From assembly GCF_014203695.1 (NCBI RefSeq), contig NZ_JACHJO010000004.1, positions 1 through 64,000 on the forward strand: 64,000 bases of DNA, written 5' to 3'. The notes beneath the pieces are model-generated. The model worked only from the letters and a program-made list of their open reading frames with translations, made no database searches and had not been told where the DNA came from. Shown here in pieces: positions 1 through 7,906 of the stretch (position 1 is its first letter; each line of letters begins with the position of its first letter). The stretch comes from Nocardiopsis algeriensis. Lineage in GTDB: Bacteria > Actinomycetota > Actinomycetes > Streptosporangiales > Streptosporangiaceae. The position numbers and the translations under genes were made by a program.

Positions 1-42
1 GCGTTCGCGCAGCTCATCGGGGTACTTCCTCGGTGCTGCCAT
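1..42 (-). CDS. IS3-family transposase OrfA, N-terminal 14 codons (partial)
   Basis: The start ATG at 42 reads MAAPRKYPDELRER on the minus strand, the usual opening of IS3-family OrfA proteins (small helix-turn-helix subunit made before the DDE OrfB). A purine-rich GGAAGGATGAG lies just upstream as ribosome-binding site. The rest lies outside the window, so whether the element is intact is unknown. The call rests on only 14 residues, but their order is characteristic of this family. Confidence 0.6.
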   Translation of the reverse strand, partial: MAAPRKYPDELRER

Positions 43-105
43 GACTCTCATCCTTCCCAGGAATGAAAGCCTCCATCAGACCCGGCACGAAACAATCGGG
101 CACGG
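1..105 (-). mobile_element. IS3-type insertion sequence, left part only (runs off window edge)
   Basis: The minus strand holds the first 14 codons of a typical IS3-family OrfA transposase, cut by the window edge. About 55 bases upstream of its start the adjacent AbiEi-like reading frame stops resembling its family, so an IS terminus probably lies near 60-105. The exact inverted repeat and the target duplication cannot be fixed from one end. Confidence 0.5.
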
Positions 106-520
106 TGACCCTGATGCCGTTGCCGATCTCGGTGGTCTCCTCCTCCTGCACGTCCCAACTGTGGAGTTCGATACCGGGCAGGTGGCGTTGGGCGCCCAGG
201 GCGGGGATGGCCATGTGCACCTCCTGACCGTCCCAGCGCCTGAGCCCCTGCATGCCCCACAGCCGAGCCGCGGTCTGTCCGGCGGCCCGAGCATGCGGTC
301 CGAGGGCGAGCTGGGCGGCCATGACCGCATGGTGGAGCCGCTCAGGGCTTGCCTGGGTGGGTTGCAGAGAGCGCACCGCGTAGACCTGGCGGTGCAGGCG
401 CACCCACTCCCCGCCGCGGACGAGCCGCCTCAGGTCGGCCTGGGTGAGTCCGCAGAAACGGGCCTGCTGCCAGGAGATGGCGCCGTACTGGCGGAACGCG
501 GTCGCGATGGCAGCGGCCAT
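14..520 (-). pseudogene. AbiEi-like type IV antitoxin domain protein, 3' end replaced by IS sequence
   Basis: From ATG 520 the product starts MAAAIATAFRQYGAISWQQA and has the winged-helix region of AbiEi-family antitoxin proteins (FRQYG...ARFCGLTQADLRRLVRGGEW), followed by the DUF559-like middle. These proteins normally go on to RVT.P.RTVADL and another 80-100 residues. Here the frame goes off-family after GIRVTVPD and ends inside the transposase start, giving 168 residues against the usual 250-300. I infer that an IS3 insertion cut the gene. The open frame further upstream (to 853) is a Gly/Pro/Arg-rich shadow. No toxin partner (AbiEii) is visible. Confidence 0.6.
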
Positions 521-1036
521 GGGCGGCCGCGCGCCGGGGACCGGCCATGCGGGTGGCAGGGCGCCGGCCTCTGGCACAGGACGGGACAGAGGCACCGAGT
601 CCGCGTCGCCCCCGGTCCCTACCGGCACCCAAGCACCGTCCCGGGAGGGCTCGTTCCCCCGCTGCGAGCCAGAGCCTGGGCAAGCTCCGGAGCTTGCCTG
701 GGGCCGGGGGCCGCGGCCCGGCCCCCACCGAAGACCGAGCCCGGGCAGGGATCCGGGACCAGAGACACGGCCGAGGCCGGAGGCAGAACCGGGGTGAGAG
801 CGAGAACCGGGAGCAGAGCAGGACCAGGGGTTCGTGTGCGCCGAAGGGGTCATGGCTCCACTATCGGCAGGTCAGCTCCCCCGCGCCATACTTCGCCGAG
901 GCCTGTGGACAACCCCTCCCCGCTCCCGTGGCCCTGTACCGGCAGCCGCTCTCACACGGGAGAACCATCCGGTCCGGCCGGATGCGCCCTCGGAAAACAA
1001 CTCGACGGCCTCACACAGTGCTGCCACAGTATCGCC
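521..1036. other. Intergenic region with a 20-bp perfect palindrome
   Basis: This stretch lies between divergent genes and shows no convincing protein in any frame; long open frames here are Gly/Pro/Arg-rich and reflect base composition only. The one clear structure is the palindrome at 679-698. Promoters for both flanking genes should lie here, but I could not pick out convincing -35/-10 pairs. Confidence 0.5.
679..698. repeat. 20-bp perfect palindrome
   Basis: GGCAAGCTCC is directly followed by its exact reverse complement GGAGCTTGCC. There is no loop and no T-tract, so it suits a dimeric regulator site or a recombination relic better than a terminator. It sits about 160 bases upstream of the AbiEi start and 340 upstream of the GNAT start. 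Confidence 0.6.
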
Positions 1037-1984
1037 ATGGTGAATCCGGAACTCGTGACCGCAGCTGACCTGAAGCTCATGCAGGGGCTGGCACAACACG
1101 TCACCGCCAGCCGCCCGGAACTGGTGAACAGCGACGCCGCGTTCGGTGAACTGGCCTGGAACTGGGGCAGGAGACACGCCGGGGAAGGAGCGCACGGTCC
1201 GCGCCGGCTGTGGTTCTCCGGCGGGGAACTGGTGGCCTGGGGCTGGGTCTGGCCGCCGCGGCAGGCCCGGTTCGACGACGGCTCGGTGAAGGAGATTCCC
1301 GACGCCTATCTGTCCTACCAGGTCCGTCCCGACCACGCAGGGCTGGTCGACGAGGTGATCGCCTGGTACGACAGCACGGCAGCCGGCACCGAGCGCCGGG
1401 TCGCGCCGAGCGCCACCGACGGGTTCGCTCTGGAGCGGTGGGCGGCGCACGGCTACGGGACCGACCCGGAATCGCTCGGCGACACCGGCTCCTGGACCCA
1501 ACTCAACATGCGGGACCTCGCCGAGGTGGAGCAGCCGGCACTACCGGACGGATTCCGGTTCCGCACCGCCGACGAGGCAGGTGCCGAGGCCGCGGTCCGG
1601 GCCCATGTGGACGCCTGGTCACCCTCCACCTACACCGCCGAGAGCTACCGGGGCGTCCGGCAGGCGCCGGGATACCGCAGCGACCTGCACGTCCTGGTGG
1701 AGGCCCCGGACGGGACGATGGCCTCCTCGACGATCGTGTGGCTCGACGAGGTCAACAGGATCGCCCAGTTCGAACCGGTAGGGACGCACCCGGCCTATCG
1801 GCGCCAAGGCCTGGGAAGGGCCATGCTCCTGCACGGAATGCACCTGGCCCGGGAGGCGGGAGCCACCCGCATGGCGGTCGTCTGCCTGGGCGCTCCGGGG
1901 CACCCGGGGGCACGGGGTCTGTACTACGGCGTCGGGTTCCGGATGTTCACGCGGGACGCACCACTCGTCAAGCCCGCGGGCTGA
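1037..1984 (+). CDS. GNAT family N-acetyltransferase
   Basis: The 315-residue product has a divergent N-terminal half and a C-terminal GNAT fold. The acetyl-CoA site is visible as VGTHPAYRRQGLGRAMLLHG (Q/RxxGxG/A motif), followed by a late-strand LYYGVGFRMFTRD typical of the family. Two-GNAT-like proteins of about 300 residues are common in actinomycetes, with the N-terminal copy degenerate. The substrate cannot be predicted. ATG 1037 was chosen because the family-like sequence starts there; upstream sequence in frame is low-complexity. Expressed alone; the next gene is 276 bases downstream. Confidence 0.8.
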   Translation: MVNPELVTAADLKLMQGLAQHVTASRPELVNSDAAFGELAWNWGRRHAGEGAHGPRRLWFSGGELVAWGWVWPPRQARFDDGSVKEIPDAYLSYQVRPDHAGLVDEVIAWYDSTAAGTERRVAPSATDGFALERWAAHGYGTDPESLGDTGSWTQLNMRDLAEVEQPALPDGFRFRTADEAGAEAAVRAHVDAWSPSTYTAESYRGVRQAPGYRSDLHVLVEAPDGTMASSTIVWLDEVNRIAQFEPVGTHPAYRRQGLGRAMLLHGMHLAREAGATRMAVVCLGAPGHPGARGLYYGVGFRMFTRDAPLVKPAG

Positions 1985-2260
1985 AGGTCGACCGGGGCAG
2001 CGGCCTTCTCGACCGGCAGACCTGGGCAAGGGCCCCGATCGCGTCCAGTGAGCCCGGACAACGCGAGGGCACTCGATCGCTGTGTTCGGGAGGTGGCATC
2101 GGGAAGGCACTCTCCGACCGGGCTCACCTCTCCCCGTACCGCCCTCAAGGGAAAATGCAAGAGGCAAGCACCCGCAGCCCCGGCGGAGTGCTCGTCCCGT
2201 CGGCACCGTCTGCCCCATGCCGGTGCCCGAACGTGTGTCGAGACGAGAAGAGGCAGCACC

Positions 2261-2560
2261 GTGGCCATTACCACCCAGGTACGCACCTACACCGTCCGTG
2301 AGGGCCTGCTCGACGAGTGGGCCCGCCGCTGGAAGGAGGAGATCGTCCCTCTGCGTCTGGAGTTCGGCTTCTCCCTCGGTGGTGCATGGCTCGACAGGGA
2401 ACGCAACCACTTCATCTGGGAGATCTCCTACGACGGCCCGGAGGGCTTCGCCGAACGCAATCGCCAGTACTGGGTCTCCCCCAAGCGCGAGGAGATATCG
2501 CTGGACCCCAACGAGTACCTGGTCACCACCGACGTCCGCGAAGTCACCCGGGTCTACTGA
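2261..2560 (+). CDS. NIPSNAP family protein
   Basis: A 99-residue single-domain protein starting GTG with AGAGG seven bases upstream. TYTVREGLLDEWARRWKEE followed by a FSLGGAW strand and FIWEISYDG is the ferredoxin-like dimeric alpha/beta barrel pattern of NIPSNAP/antibiotic-biosynthesis-monooxygenase-like proteins. Function in bacteria is not established; some relatives are monooxygenases or heme-binding. The 3' end overlaps the convergent WD40 fragment by 7 bases. Confidence 0.8.
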   Translation: MAITTQVRTYTVREGLLDEWARRWKEEIVPLRLEFGFSLGGAWLDRERNHFIWEISYDGPEGFAERNRQYWVSPKREEISLDPNEYLVTTDVREVTRVY

Positions 2561-3486
2561 CCTTCCTCCGTTCTCATCGCGAGCAGGTGCGTACGGCGCT
2601 CCTCCGGGGTCAGCGTCCGGAAGGTGCGCCGACGCGCCACGCGCATCAGCTCCTCCAAGGGCATGTCGGTATCCCACACGCGTACGGTTCCGTCCCTGGA
2701 GCCGGAGGCGACCAGGCGTGATCCTGCGCTCCAGGTGATGCTCAGAGCCCGGTCACGGTGGACGCCCACCACCAAGGGGTCCTCCCCACTGCGCACATCC
2801 CAGACCCGAACAGTGCGATCGTGGGACGCGGTGGCGATCTTTTCCCCGTCAGGTGACCAAGCCACTGCCGGCACGCGACCGCCGTGTCCGCTGAGCACCC
2901 GCTCCGCCTGGCCCGTGGCCAGGCTCCACACCCGCGCTGTCCAATCGGCGGAGGAGGTGGCCAGGCGCGTCTCATCGGGTGCCCAGGAGACGGCGTCCAC
3001 CCAGTTCTCGTGACCGGTGAACACCATGCTTTCGCGGCCGGTGGCCAGGTCCCACACCCGAGCTGTGCGGTCGTCGGAACAGGAGGCGATCATCCGACCG
3101 CTGGGAGACCAAGCCAGGCCCACAACCCAGTCCTGGTGGCCGCGCAGTACTGCCAGCAGCGAGCCGTCACGGGCATCCCATACATGGATGCACCGGTCCT
3201 GGGCACCTGTGGCGATGCGATCGCCATCGGGTGACCAGGCCACACACCACACCGTGTCGGTATGCCCTCGCAGGACGACAAGTTCCTCCGCAGTGAAAAC
3301 CCGGGCTGTACGGTCGGACGAGGCGGTGGCCAGCATGCTTCCGTCAGGGGACCACTCCACGTTCCATACACGGTCGCGATGGCCGCGCACCAGGAGAATC
3401 TGCTCGCCTGTGGCGGTGTCCCAGACGCGAACGGTGGAGTCACCGGAAGCCGTGGCGACGCGGGTACCGTCGGGATGCCAGGACAC
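2554..3486 (-). pseudogene. Orphan seven-blade WD40 fragment, N-terminal part missing
   Basis: The 310-residue frame contains seven WD40 repeats (for example SPDGSMLATASSDRTARVF, SPDGEKIATASHDRTVRVWD) and ends with LTPEERRTHLL, the usual tail of large actinobacterial WD40 proteins. The first repeat begins mid-blade; the frame continues upstream (TGHRDFVEGV) to a stop directly at the end of the next gene with no ATG and no ribosome-binding site. The only start is an internal GTG inside blade one. I infer that this is the C-terminal remnant of a larger protein whose N-terminal effector or NTPase part was lost when it was joined to the neighbouring gene. Expression by read-through is possible. 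Confidence 0.65.
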
Positions 3487-3564
3487 GCCCTCGACGAAGT
3501 CGCGGTGACCCGTGATTGGCGGTCCCGGGCTCGGCAGAAAAGTCCCGGCCCACAGGCGCAGAAC

Positions 3565-4746
3565 TCAGCGCAGGCCGAGAAGGCCGAAGCCACCTCCGCG
3601 GTCCTGGTAGGCCACCACGACCGCACCGGGCACGGACTCCACCGAGGAAACGTGCGCACCGGGGATGCCCAGGTCCACGCGGATGTCCTCGGCGCCGGCC
3701 TCCCAGGGACGGAGAACCGCTTCGGGGTCCGTTCCGCTGCCAACCGTGAAGGCCAGGCCCTCGCCCAGGACCGCTACAGGATCCCCGTCGGCAGGGCCGT
3801 CCGCGGGACCGAGCTCGGCGGCCTTCCCCCACGAGGGTCCGCGCAGTACACGGCGGCCGTCCTCCTCGCGGGTGACCGCATGGCCGCGGGGGCCGGTGCC
3901 GACCAGGTCGACGCGTTCGGCCAGAACTCGGCCGGTGGCCGCGTCCACGAGGTTGGGCAGGGGGTCGATGCCCCACATCAGCAGGCGGCCTTCTCCGGTC
4001 GGCACCATGCGGGCGAGGTGGAAACCGAGATCGTCCACGGACTCCTCGGTCCGCCACAGCTCGCGCCCGTTCCCGGCGGCGAGTGCCACCGTCCCGGCGA
4101 TGCCCTCCTCGTCACCGGGACGTTCGGTGCAGGCGTAGCGGATCACGACCGCACCGCCGGCTGCAACCGGCTTCCCGCTCTCGGCCGACAGCTCTGGGCC
4201 GGTCTCGCAGCGCAGCTCCTCCAGCTCCCAACGGGGTTCGCCGCCGTGCAGCGGGTGGGCGACCAGACCGGGGCCCCCGGCGGCTCCGGCCTGCTCGACG
4301 GCCAGGTCCTCGGTGAGGAGGATCTCGGTGCCCTCGGCCACGGTCCGTTCGTCGACGACCGCGCCGGTGTGCGAGTCGAGCAGCCGCAGCAGCCGCTCCT
4401 GTCCGGCGGGGTCCTCGGCCAGGTGCAGGGCGAGGTGGCGGCCTCCCTCGGCCAGATGCCACCCGGTCACCTGGAGGCTGCCGTCCTGGTGGTCCCACAG
4501 GGTCCTGCCGTCGTCGCCGGACAAGGCCACCACGCCCTCCGCCCGGACGACGGCGACACCACCGGGAAGGGCCGCGGTCTCGGGTGCGGAGACTCCGCCG
4601 AATCCCCGCTGCCAGGCCACCGAGCCGAAGGAGTCTCGGTGGTCGGCGGCGGCCGGGAGCACTTGCGGCACGCTGCCACCGCACAGCAGCACGGTGGCGG
4701 CCGCCAGCGCGAGGGAGAGGAAGCGAAGTACGTTTCTGGGCACCAC
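3565..4746 (-). CDS. Secreted PQQ-like beta-propeller protein, function unknown
   Basis: A 393-residue protein with a hydrophobic N-terminal segment (about residues 5-24, FLSLALAAATVLLCGG) that reads as a signal peptide or anchor; the Cys is not in a canonical lipobox. The body has recurring blocks such as VVRAEGVVALSGDDGRTLWD and TVALAAGNGRELWRT, the tryptophan-docking-like pattern of PQQ/quinoprotein-like propellers, without visible PQQ or catalytic residues. It probably acts outside the membrane in binding or assembly. Its stop codon abuts the WD40 fragment that follows on the same strand. Confidence 0.65.
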   Translation of the reverse strand: MVPRNVLRFLSLALAAATVLLCGGSVPQVLPAAADHRDSFGSVAWQRGFGGVSAPETAALPGGVAVVRAEGVVALSGDDGRTLWDHQDGSLQVTGWHLAEGGRHLALHLAEDPAGQERLLRLLDSHTGAVVDERTVAEGTEILLTEDLAVEQAGAAGGPGLVAHPLHGGEPRWELEELRCETGPELSAESGKPVAAGGAVVIRYACTERPGDEEGIAGTVALAAGNGRELWRTEESVDDLGFHLARMVPTGEGRLLMWGIDPLPNLVDAATGRVLAERVDLVGTGPRGHAVTREEDGRRVLRGPSWGKAAELGPADGPADGDPVAVLGEGLAFTVGSGTDPEAVLRPWEAGAEDIRVDLGIPGAHVSSVESVPGAVVVAYQDRGGGFGLLGLR

Positions 4747-5004
4747 GAGGTCCGGGGTCGAGAGAGGTGGGGTGGCATGCCCGATCGTATCCGCGCCCGC
4801 CGGACGGGTGGCGGCCCCGTCCTCTTGCCGGCCCGGTCACGGGACAGCGTATTTTCTCCGGAATGCAGCGGGGCCGCACAGAGCGGCCCGGGCCGGCCCG
4901 GCGAACGGTCGAAGGGGTCCGTTCCGGGCCGTTCGGCGCAGGGATGCGATCGACTCGCGCATGTGTCCGGGGACCGCGCCCGCGGGAAGGCCCCACAATG
5001 AGGT

Positions 5005-5652
5005 ATGGACGTCCCCCGGTTGCTGGAAGCCGCTGCCCTGCTCGTTCCCACCGGGACCACCACCGAGAACGACATCACGGTCAACGACGTCTGGGAGTAC
5101 CTCGCCCGGGACGAGTGGGAGGTGGCCCTCGGGCTGCTGGAGGAACTCGGCGACGCCCCACCGCTTCCGGCGGGCTTCTGGGAGACACTGGCCACCGCGG
5201 CCGGGCAGATGCGGCTGGACAGGAGCGCGTCATGGTGCCGTTTGCGCTGCTACGAGGCCCGCAACGGCACCATCCGAGCCGACCTGACCCTCCGTTCGGC
5301 AGCCGAGACGCGACGGCAGGCACCTGTCCCCGGCGCCGGCGTCCTGCGACCGATGTGGGACATCGGCGGCCGCACCCCTGTCGGCGGACCGGACCTTCTC
5401 GTCGCCCTGCTCTGGGTGGAGTACACGGCCTTCTTGGAACCCGGCGCACGGGCCCCGGTGCGGCTCGCTCCCCTGAGTCCCTCTCTGTGGCACGGCCTCC
5501 GGCCCGGCCAGGTGATCACCATGCACGAGGACCGCTCGGTGGTGGGCACGGCGGTCGTCCTGGAGGTCCGACCGCCGATGGATCCGGTCGGCCTCCAAGA
5601 CGTCGGCAGTGCGGTGCCGCCTCGGCCCGCGGGATCGGCCGGGGTGTCCTGA
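5005..5652 (+). CDS. Conserved hypothetical protein with EF-Tu-like beta-barrel C terminus
   Basis: A 215-residue protein. The N-terminal half contains VNDVWEYLARDEWEVALGLLEELG, a helical pattern I recognise from small actinomycete proteins often seen near toxin/immunity loci. The C-terminal 90 residues (GGPDLLVALLWVEYT..., then LRPGQVITMHEDRSVVGTAV) resemble domain III of elongation factor Tu, a beta-barrel found alone in such proteins. No enzymatic motif is visible. An immunity or housekeeping role is a guess. It stands alone, converging with the methyltransferase gene. Confidence 0.55.
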   Translation: MDVPRLLEAAALLVPTGTTTENDITVNDVWEYLARDEWEVALGLLEELGDAPPLPAGFWETLATAAGQMRLDRSASWCRLRCYEARNGTIRADLTLRSAAETRRQAPVPGAGVLRPMWDIGGRTPVGGPDLLVALLWVEYTAFLEPGARAPVRLAPLSPSLWHGLRPGQVITMHEDRSVVGTAVVLEVRPPMDPVGLQDVGSAVPPRPAGSAGVS

Positions 5653-5663
5653 ACGCTCGCTGC

Positions 5664-6458
5664 TCAGGGCTTGCGGGCCAGTCCGCAGAACTCGTCCATC
5701 TCCATGGCCCCACCGGCCTCCGCGGGGTGCGGACGCCACAGCGGACACGGAACCACACCCGGTTCCACGAGGCGCAGGTTGGCGAACAGGGCCGTGATCT
5801 GCTCGGGGGTGCGCAGGTGGTAGCGGGCCGAGCCGACCTCGTTCCAGCGGCGCACCGCCTCGACCATCGCCTCTCTCGTCACCGCACTGGTGCTGTGCAC
5901 GATCGTGAGGAAGCTACCCGGGGCCAGCCCTCCCATGATGCGGTCGACGATGGCGCGTGCCTGAGTGTCGTCGCCGACGAACGGCAGGATTCCGGACAGG
6001 ACCACCGCCACCGGCCGCGACAGGTCCAGGGTGCGGGCGGCCCCTGTGAGGACGACGAGGGGGTCGCGCAGATCGGCGCAGACGTAGTCGGTCGCACCCT
6101 CACGCGTGCCGGTGAGCAGGGCGCGAGCGTGGGCGAGCACCAGCGGATCGTTGTCGGCGTAGACCACGCGGGCGGACGGGGCGAGCGCCTGGACGACCTC
6201 GTGGGTGTTGTCGGCGGTGGGTAGGCCGGCGCCGATGTCGAGGAACTGGTCGACGCCTTCCTCCGTCACCAGATGGGCGAGGACGCGCTTGAGGAAGCTA
6301 CGGGTGGCGAGGGCGATGTCGACGATCTCGGGCAGGGCGGCGGCGATCCGGTCGCCCGCCTCGCGGTCGACCGGGTAGTTGTCCTTGCCGCCGAGCCAGT
6401 AGTTCCAGATCCGCGCGGAGTGCGAAACGGTGGCGTCGAGGGGGAGCGTGGCAGTCAT
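5664..6458 (-). CDS. SAM-dependent methyltransferase (Methyltransf_19/DUF574 type)
   Basis: The 264-residue protein opens with SARIWNYWLGGKDNYPVDRE, the hallmark of this actinomycete-specific family, followed by FLDIGAGLPTADNTHEV (SAM-binding motif I), VVYADNDPLVLAHARALL (motif II) and VLSGILPFV. Start ATG 6458 has GGAG six bases upstream. These genes occur in many copies in Streptomyces-like genomes, are often under developmental control, and have no known substrate. Confidence 0.85.
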   Translation of the reverse strand: MTATLPLDATVSHSARIWNYWLGGKDNYPVDREAGDRIAAALPEIVDIALATRSFLKRVLAHLVTEEGVDQFLDIGAGLPTADNTHEVVQALAPSARVVYADNDPLVLAHARALLTGTREGATDYVCADLRDPLVVLTGAARTLDLSRPVAVVLSGILPFVGDDTQARAIVDRIMGGLAPGSFLTIVHSTSAVTREAMVEAVRRWNEVGSARYHLRTPEQITALFANLRLVEPGVVPCPLWRPHPAEAGGAMEMDEFCGLARKP

Positions 6459-6775
6459 TGCGACTCCAGGGAGCGGGGAGACGGCCACCCACCCTACGGC
6501 GCTCGGAGGAAACACGCCCGACCGCGGGAGGACGCGCCCCTCGGGGCCCGGCGTCTGCCGTGGTGCCCGCGCCTTGGCGGACCGGTGGCCGGATCCGGCC
6601 ACCGCCGGAGAACCACTTACAACACATACCGCACGAAAGCTACTTTTCCAGTCATTTCGCCACCAATTGCACCATTCCCCTCATTCCAAACAAAAGGGGC
6701 CCCATTGGAAATGAAAAAGTTACCTCGCATGAAAAACATTCCGTGCTATCTTCTTTCCAGCGCGCCTACCCCCCA
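6459..6775. other. Low-GC intergenic stretch
   Basis: Positions about 6600-6780 are clearly poorer in GC than the rest (runs such as catttcgccaccaattgca) and hold no believable gene. Such AT-rich islands in these genomes usually mark promoters; it would serve the methyltransferase on the minus strand. No further signal was recognised. Confidence 0.4.
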
Positions 6776-7066
6776 TCACAGGCACGCGGAAGATGCAGCG
6801 ACACGCACCCTCGAAGGACCTGACCTGCTGTGTCGTCGACACGGTGATCGGGCGAACGAGAGCCCGCGCCACCGACCGCGCCGCGGACGCACCGGCGGCA
6901 CGAGAAAGTGTCTTCCCGGCCGCCGGACAAGGTCGGCCCCGACGAGAGGGCATGTTTCGGAGTCCGGCCCGAGCACCCCGTCGATGAACCTCCGGGACAC
7001 CGCCGAGGCCAGCAGGTGCTCCCACTGGCCATCGGTGACCAGTCCTCCGAAACCGCGCCTGGGCAT
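6776..7066 (-). CDS. Small basic protein candidate, unknown
   Basis: ATG 7066 is preceded by AAGGAGG with ideal spacing, one of the strongest ribosome-binding sites in the window, and opens MPRRGFGGLVTDGQWEHLLA. The 96-residue frame starts out protein-like, then becomes Arg/Ser/Pro-rich after about residue 55, so the true product may be shorter through a frameshift, or the frame may be spurious. No family recognised. It would be read in the same direction as the methyltransferase gene downstream. Confidence 0.35.
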   Translation of the reverse strand: MPRRGFGGLVTDGQWEHLLASAVSRRFIDGVLGPDSETCPLVGADLVRRPGRHFLVPPVRPRRGRWRGLSFARSPCRRHSRSGPSRVRVAASSACL

Positions 7067-7179
7067 GGGCCCCTCCTTCTTCCGCGCCGTGGACGGCAAG
7101 GAGGATTCTCGCCCTCCGGGCGCGGTCCGATACGGCGTTGGCCGACTCCGGACAGCGCCGCGGCGCCCCGGCCCGGGGC

Positions 7180-7548
7180 TCAGGCCTTGGGATGGTGGTG
7201 GCCGCCGGGCGCCAGGAGGGTGATGAGGATGCGCGCCGCCCCGCCGACGGGAGCGACCGCGTGGGTCACGGAGGCGGCGACATGCACCATCCCGCCGACG
7301 CCCAGCTCGTGGCTCTCCCCCTCGACGTCGAAACGCACCCGCCCCTCGATCACCTGCACCAGGATGGGCACGGGCGCGCTGTGGTCGGGCAGGCCGGCGT
7401 CCTCGGCCAGGGCCAGGTGCATGACGCGGACGTCGTCGTCGGAGAACAGGCGCGCGGGCGAGACGCGGCCCTCCTTGTAGGGGTTCTGCTCCCGGAGCTG
7501 GTCGATCCCGGCGGAGACGAGGGTGGCCGGTGCGGTGTCGCGTGTCAT
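7180..7548 (-). CDS. Cupin domain protein
   Basis: A 122-residue single beta-barrel. The cupin core is visible: HSAPVPILVQVIEGRVRFDV and GGMVHVAASVTHAVAPVG, with a C-terminal HHH that may join metal binding. One of the usual motif-1 histidines (HxH) is absent, so a catalytic role is doubtful. Start ATG 7548 has GAGGAG seven bases upstream. Small cupins like this often bind metals or organic acids; substrate unknown. Confidence 0.75.
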   Translation of the reverse strand: MTRDTAPATLVSAGIDQLREQNPYKEGRVSPARLFSDDDVRVMHLALAEDAGLPDHSAPVPILVQVIEGRVRFDVEGESHELGVGGMVHVAASVTHAVAPVGGAARILITLLAPGGHHHPKA

Positions 7549-7906
7549 GGGGTGCTCCTCCTGTGGCGTTCGTCCGGCCCCAGGCTCGCACGGAAGCGGG
7601 CGCGGGGGCCCGCAGCCCCTCCCGGAATGTCGCGGGCCGGGGGCATCGTCCGCCCACGGAGGCCTTCCTCTTGCGCCCGCCCCGCCCTGGTCGAAAATCG
7701 GAGGAGCCCCGACTCGGCGGTCTCTCCGACGACGGGCCTGGGGCCTCTCCGGCGGGCGCGAGGACCGGCACCGGGAAGCCTCCCCGCCGCCGCCCCGCCC
7801 CCTGTGAACTGCGCCAACCACGGCTCCGTGCTCACGCGGAGCCCCGGTCGGCATGCCCTGTGTATAGTCAGGCCCTGTCAGCGCACGACTCGAACGGGAA
7901 GGCCGC
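7549..7906. other. Intergenic region between divergent cupin and methylase genes
   Basis: 358 bases with no believable gene. The end (tgtgtatagtcaggccctg at about 7860-7878) has a tatagt -10-like hexamer 40 bases before the methylase start and may be its promoter; no clear -35 was found. Confidence 0.35.

Noticed and set aside
41..1036. N-terminal extension of the GNAT protein
   Set aside because: Pro/Arg/Gly-rich sequence antisense to the AbiEi gene with no domain; the family-like part begins at ATG 1037.
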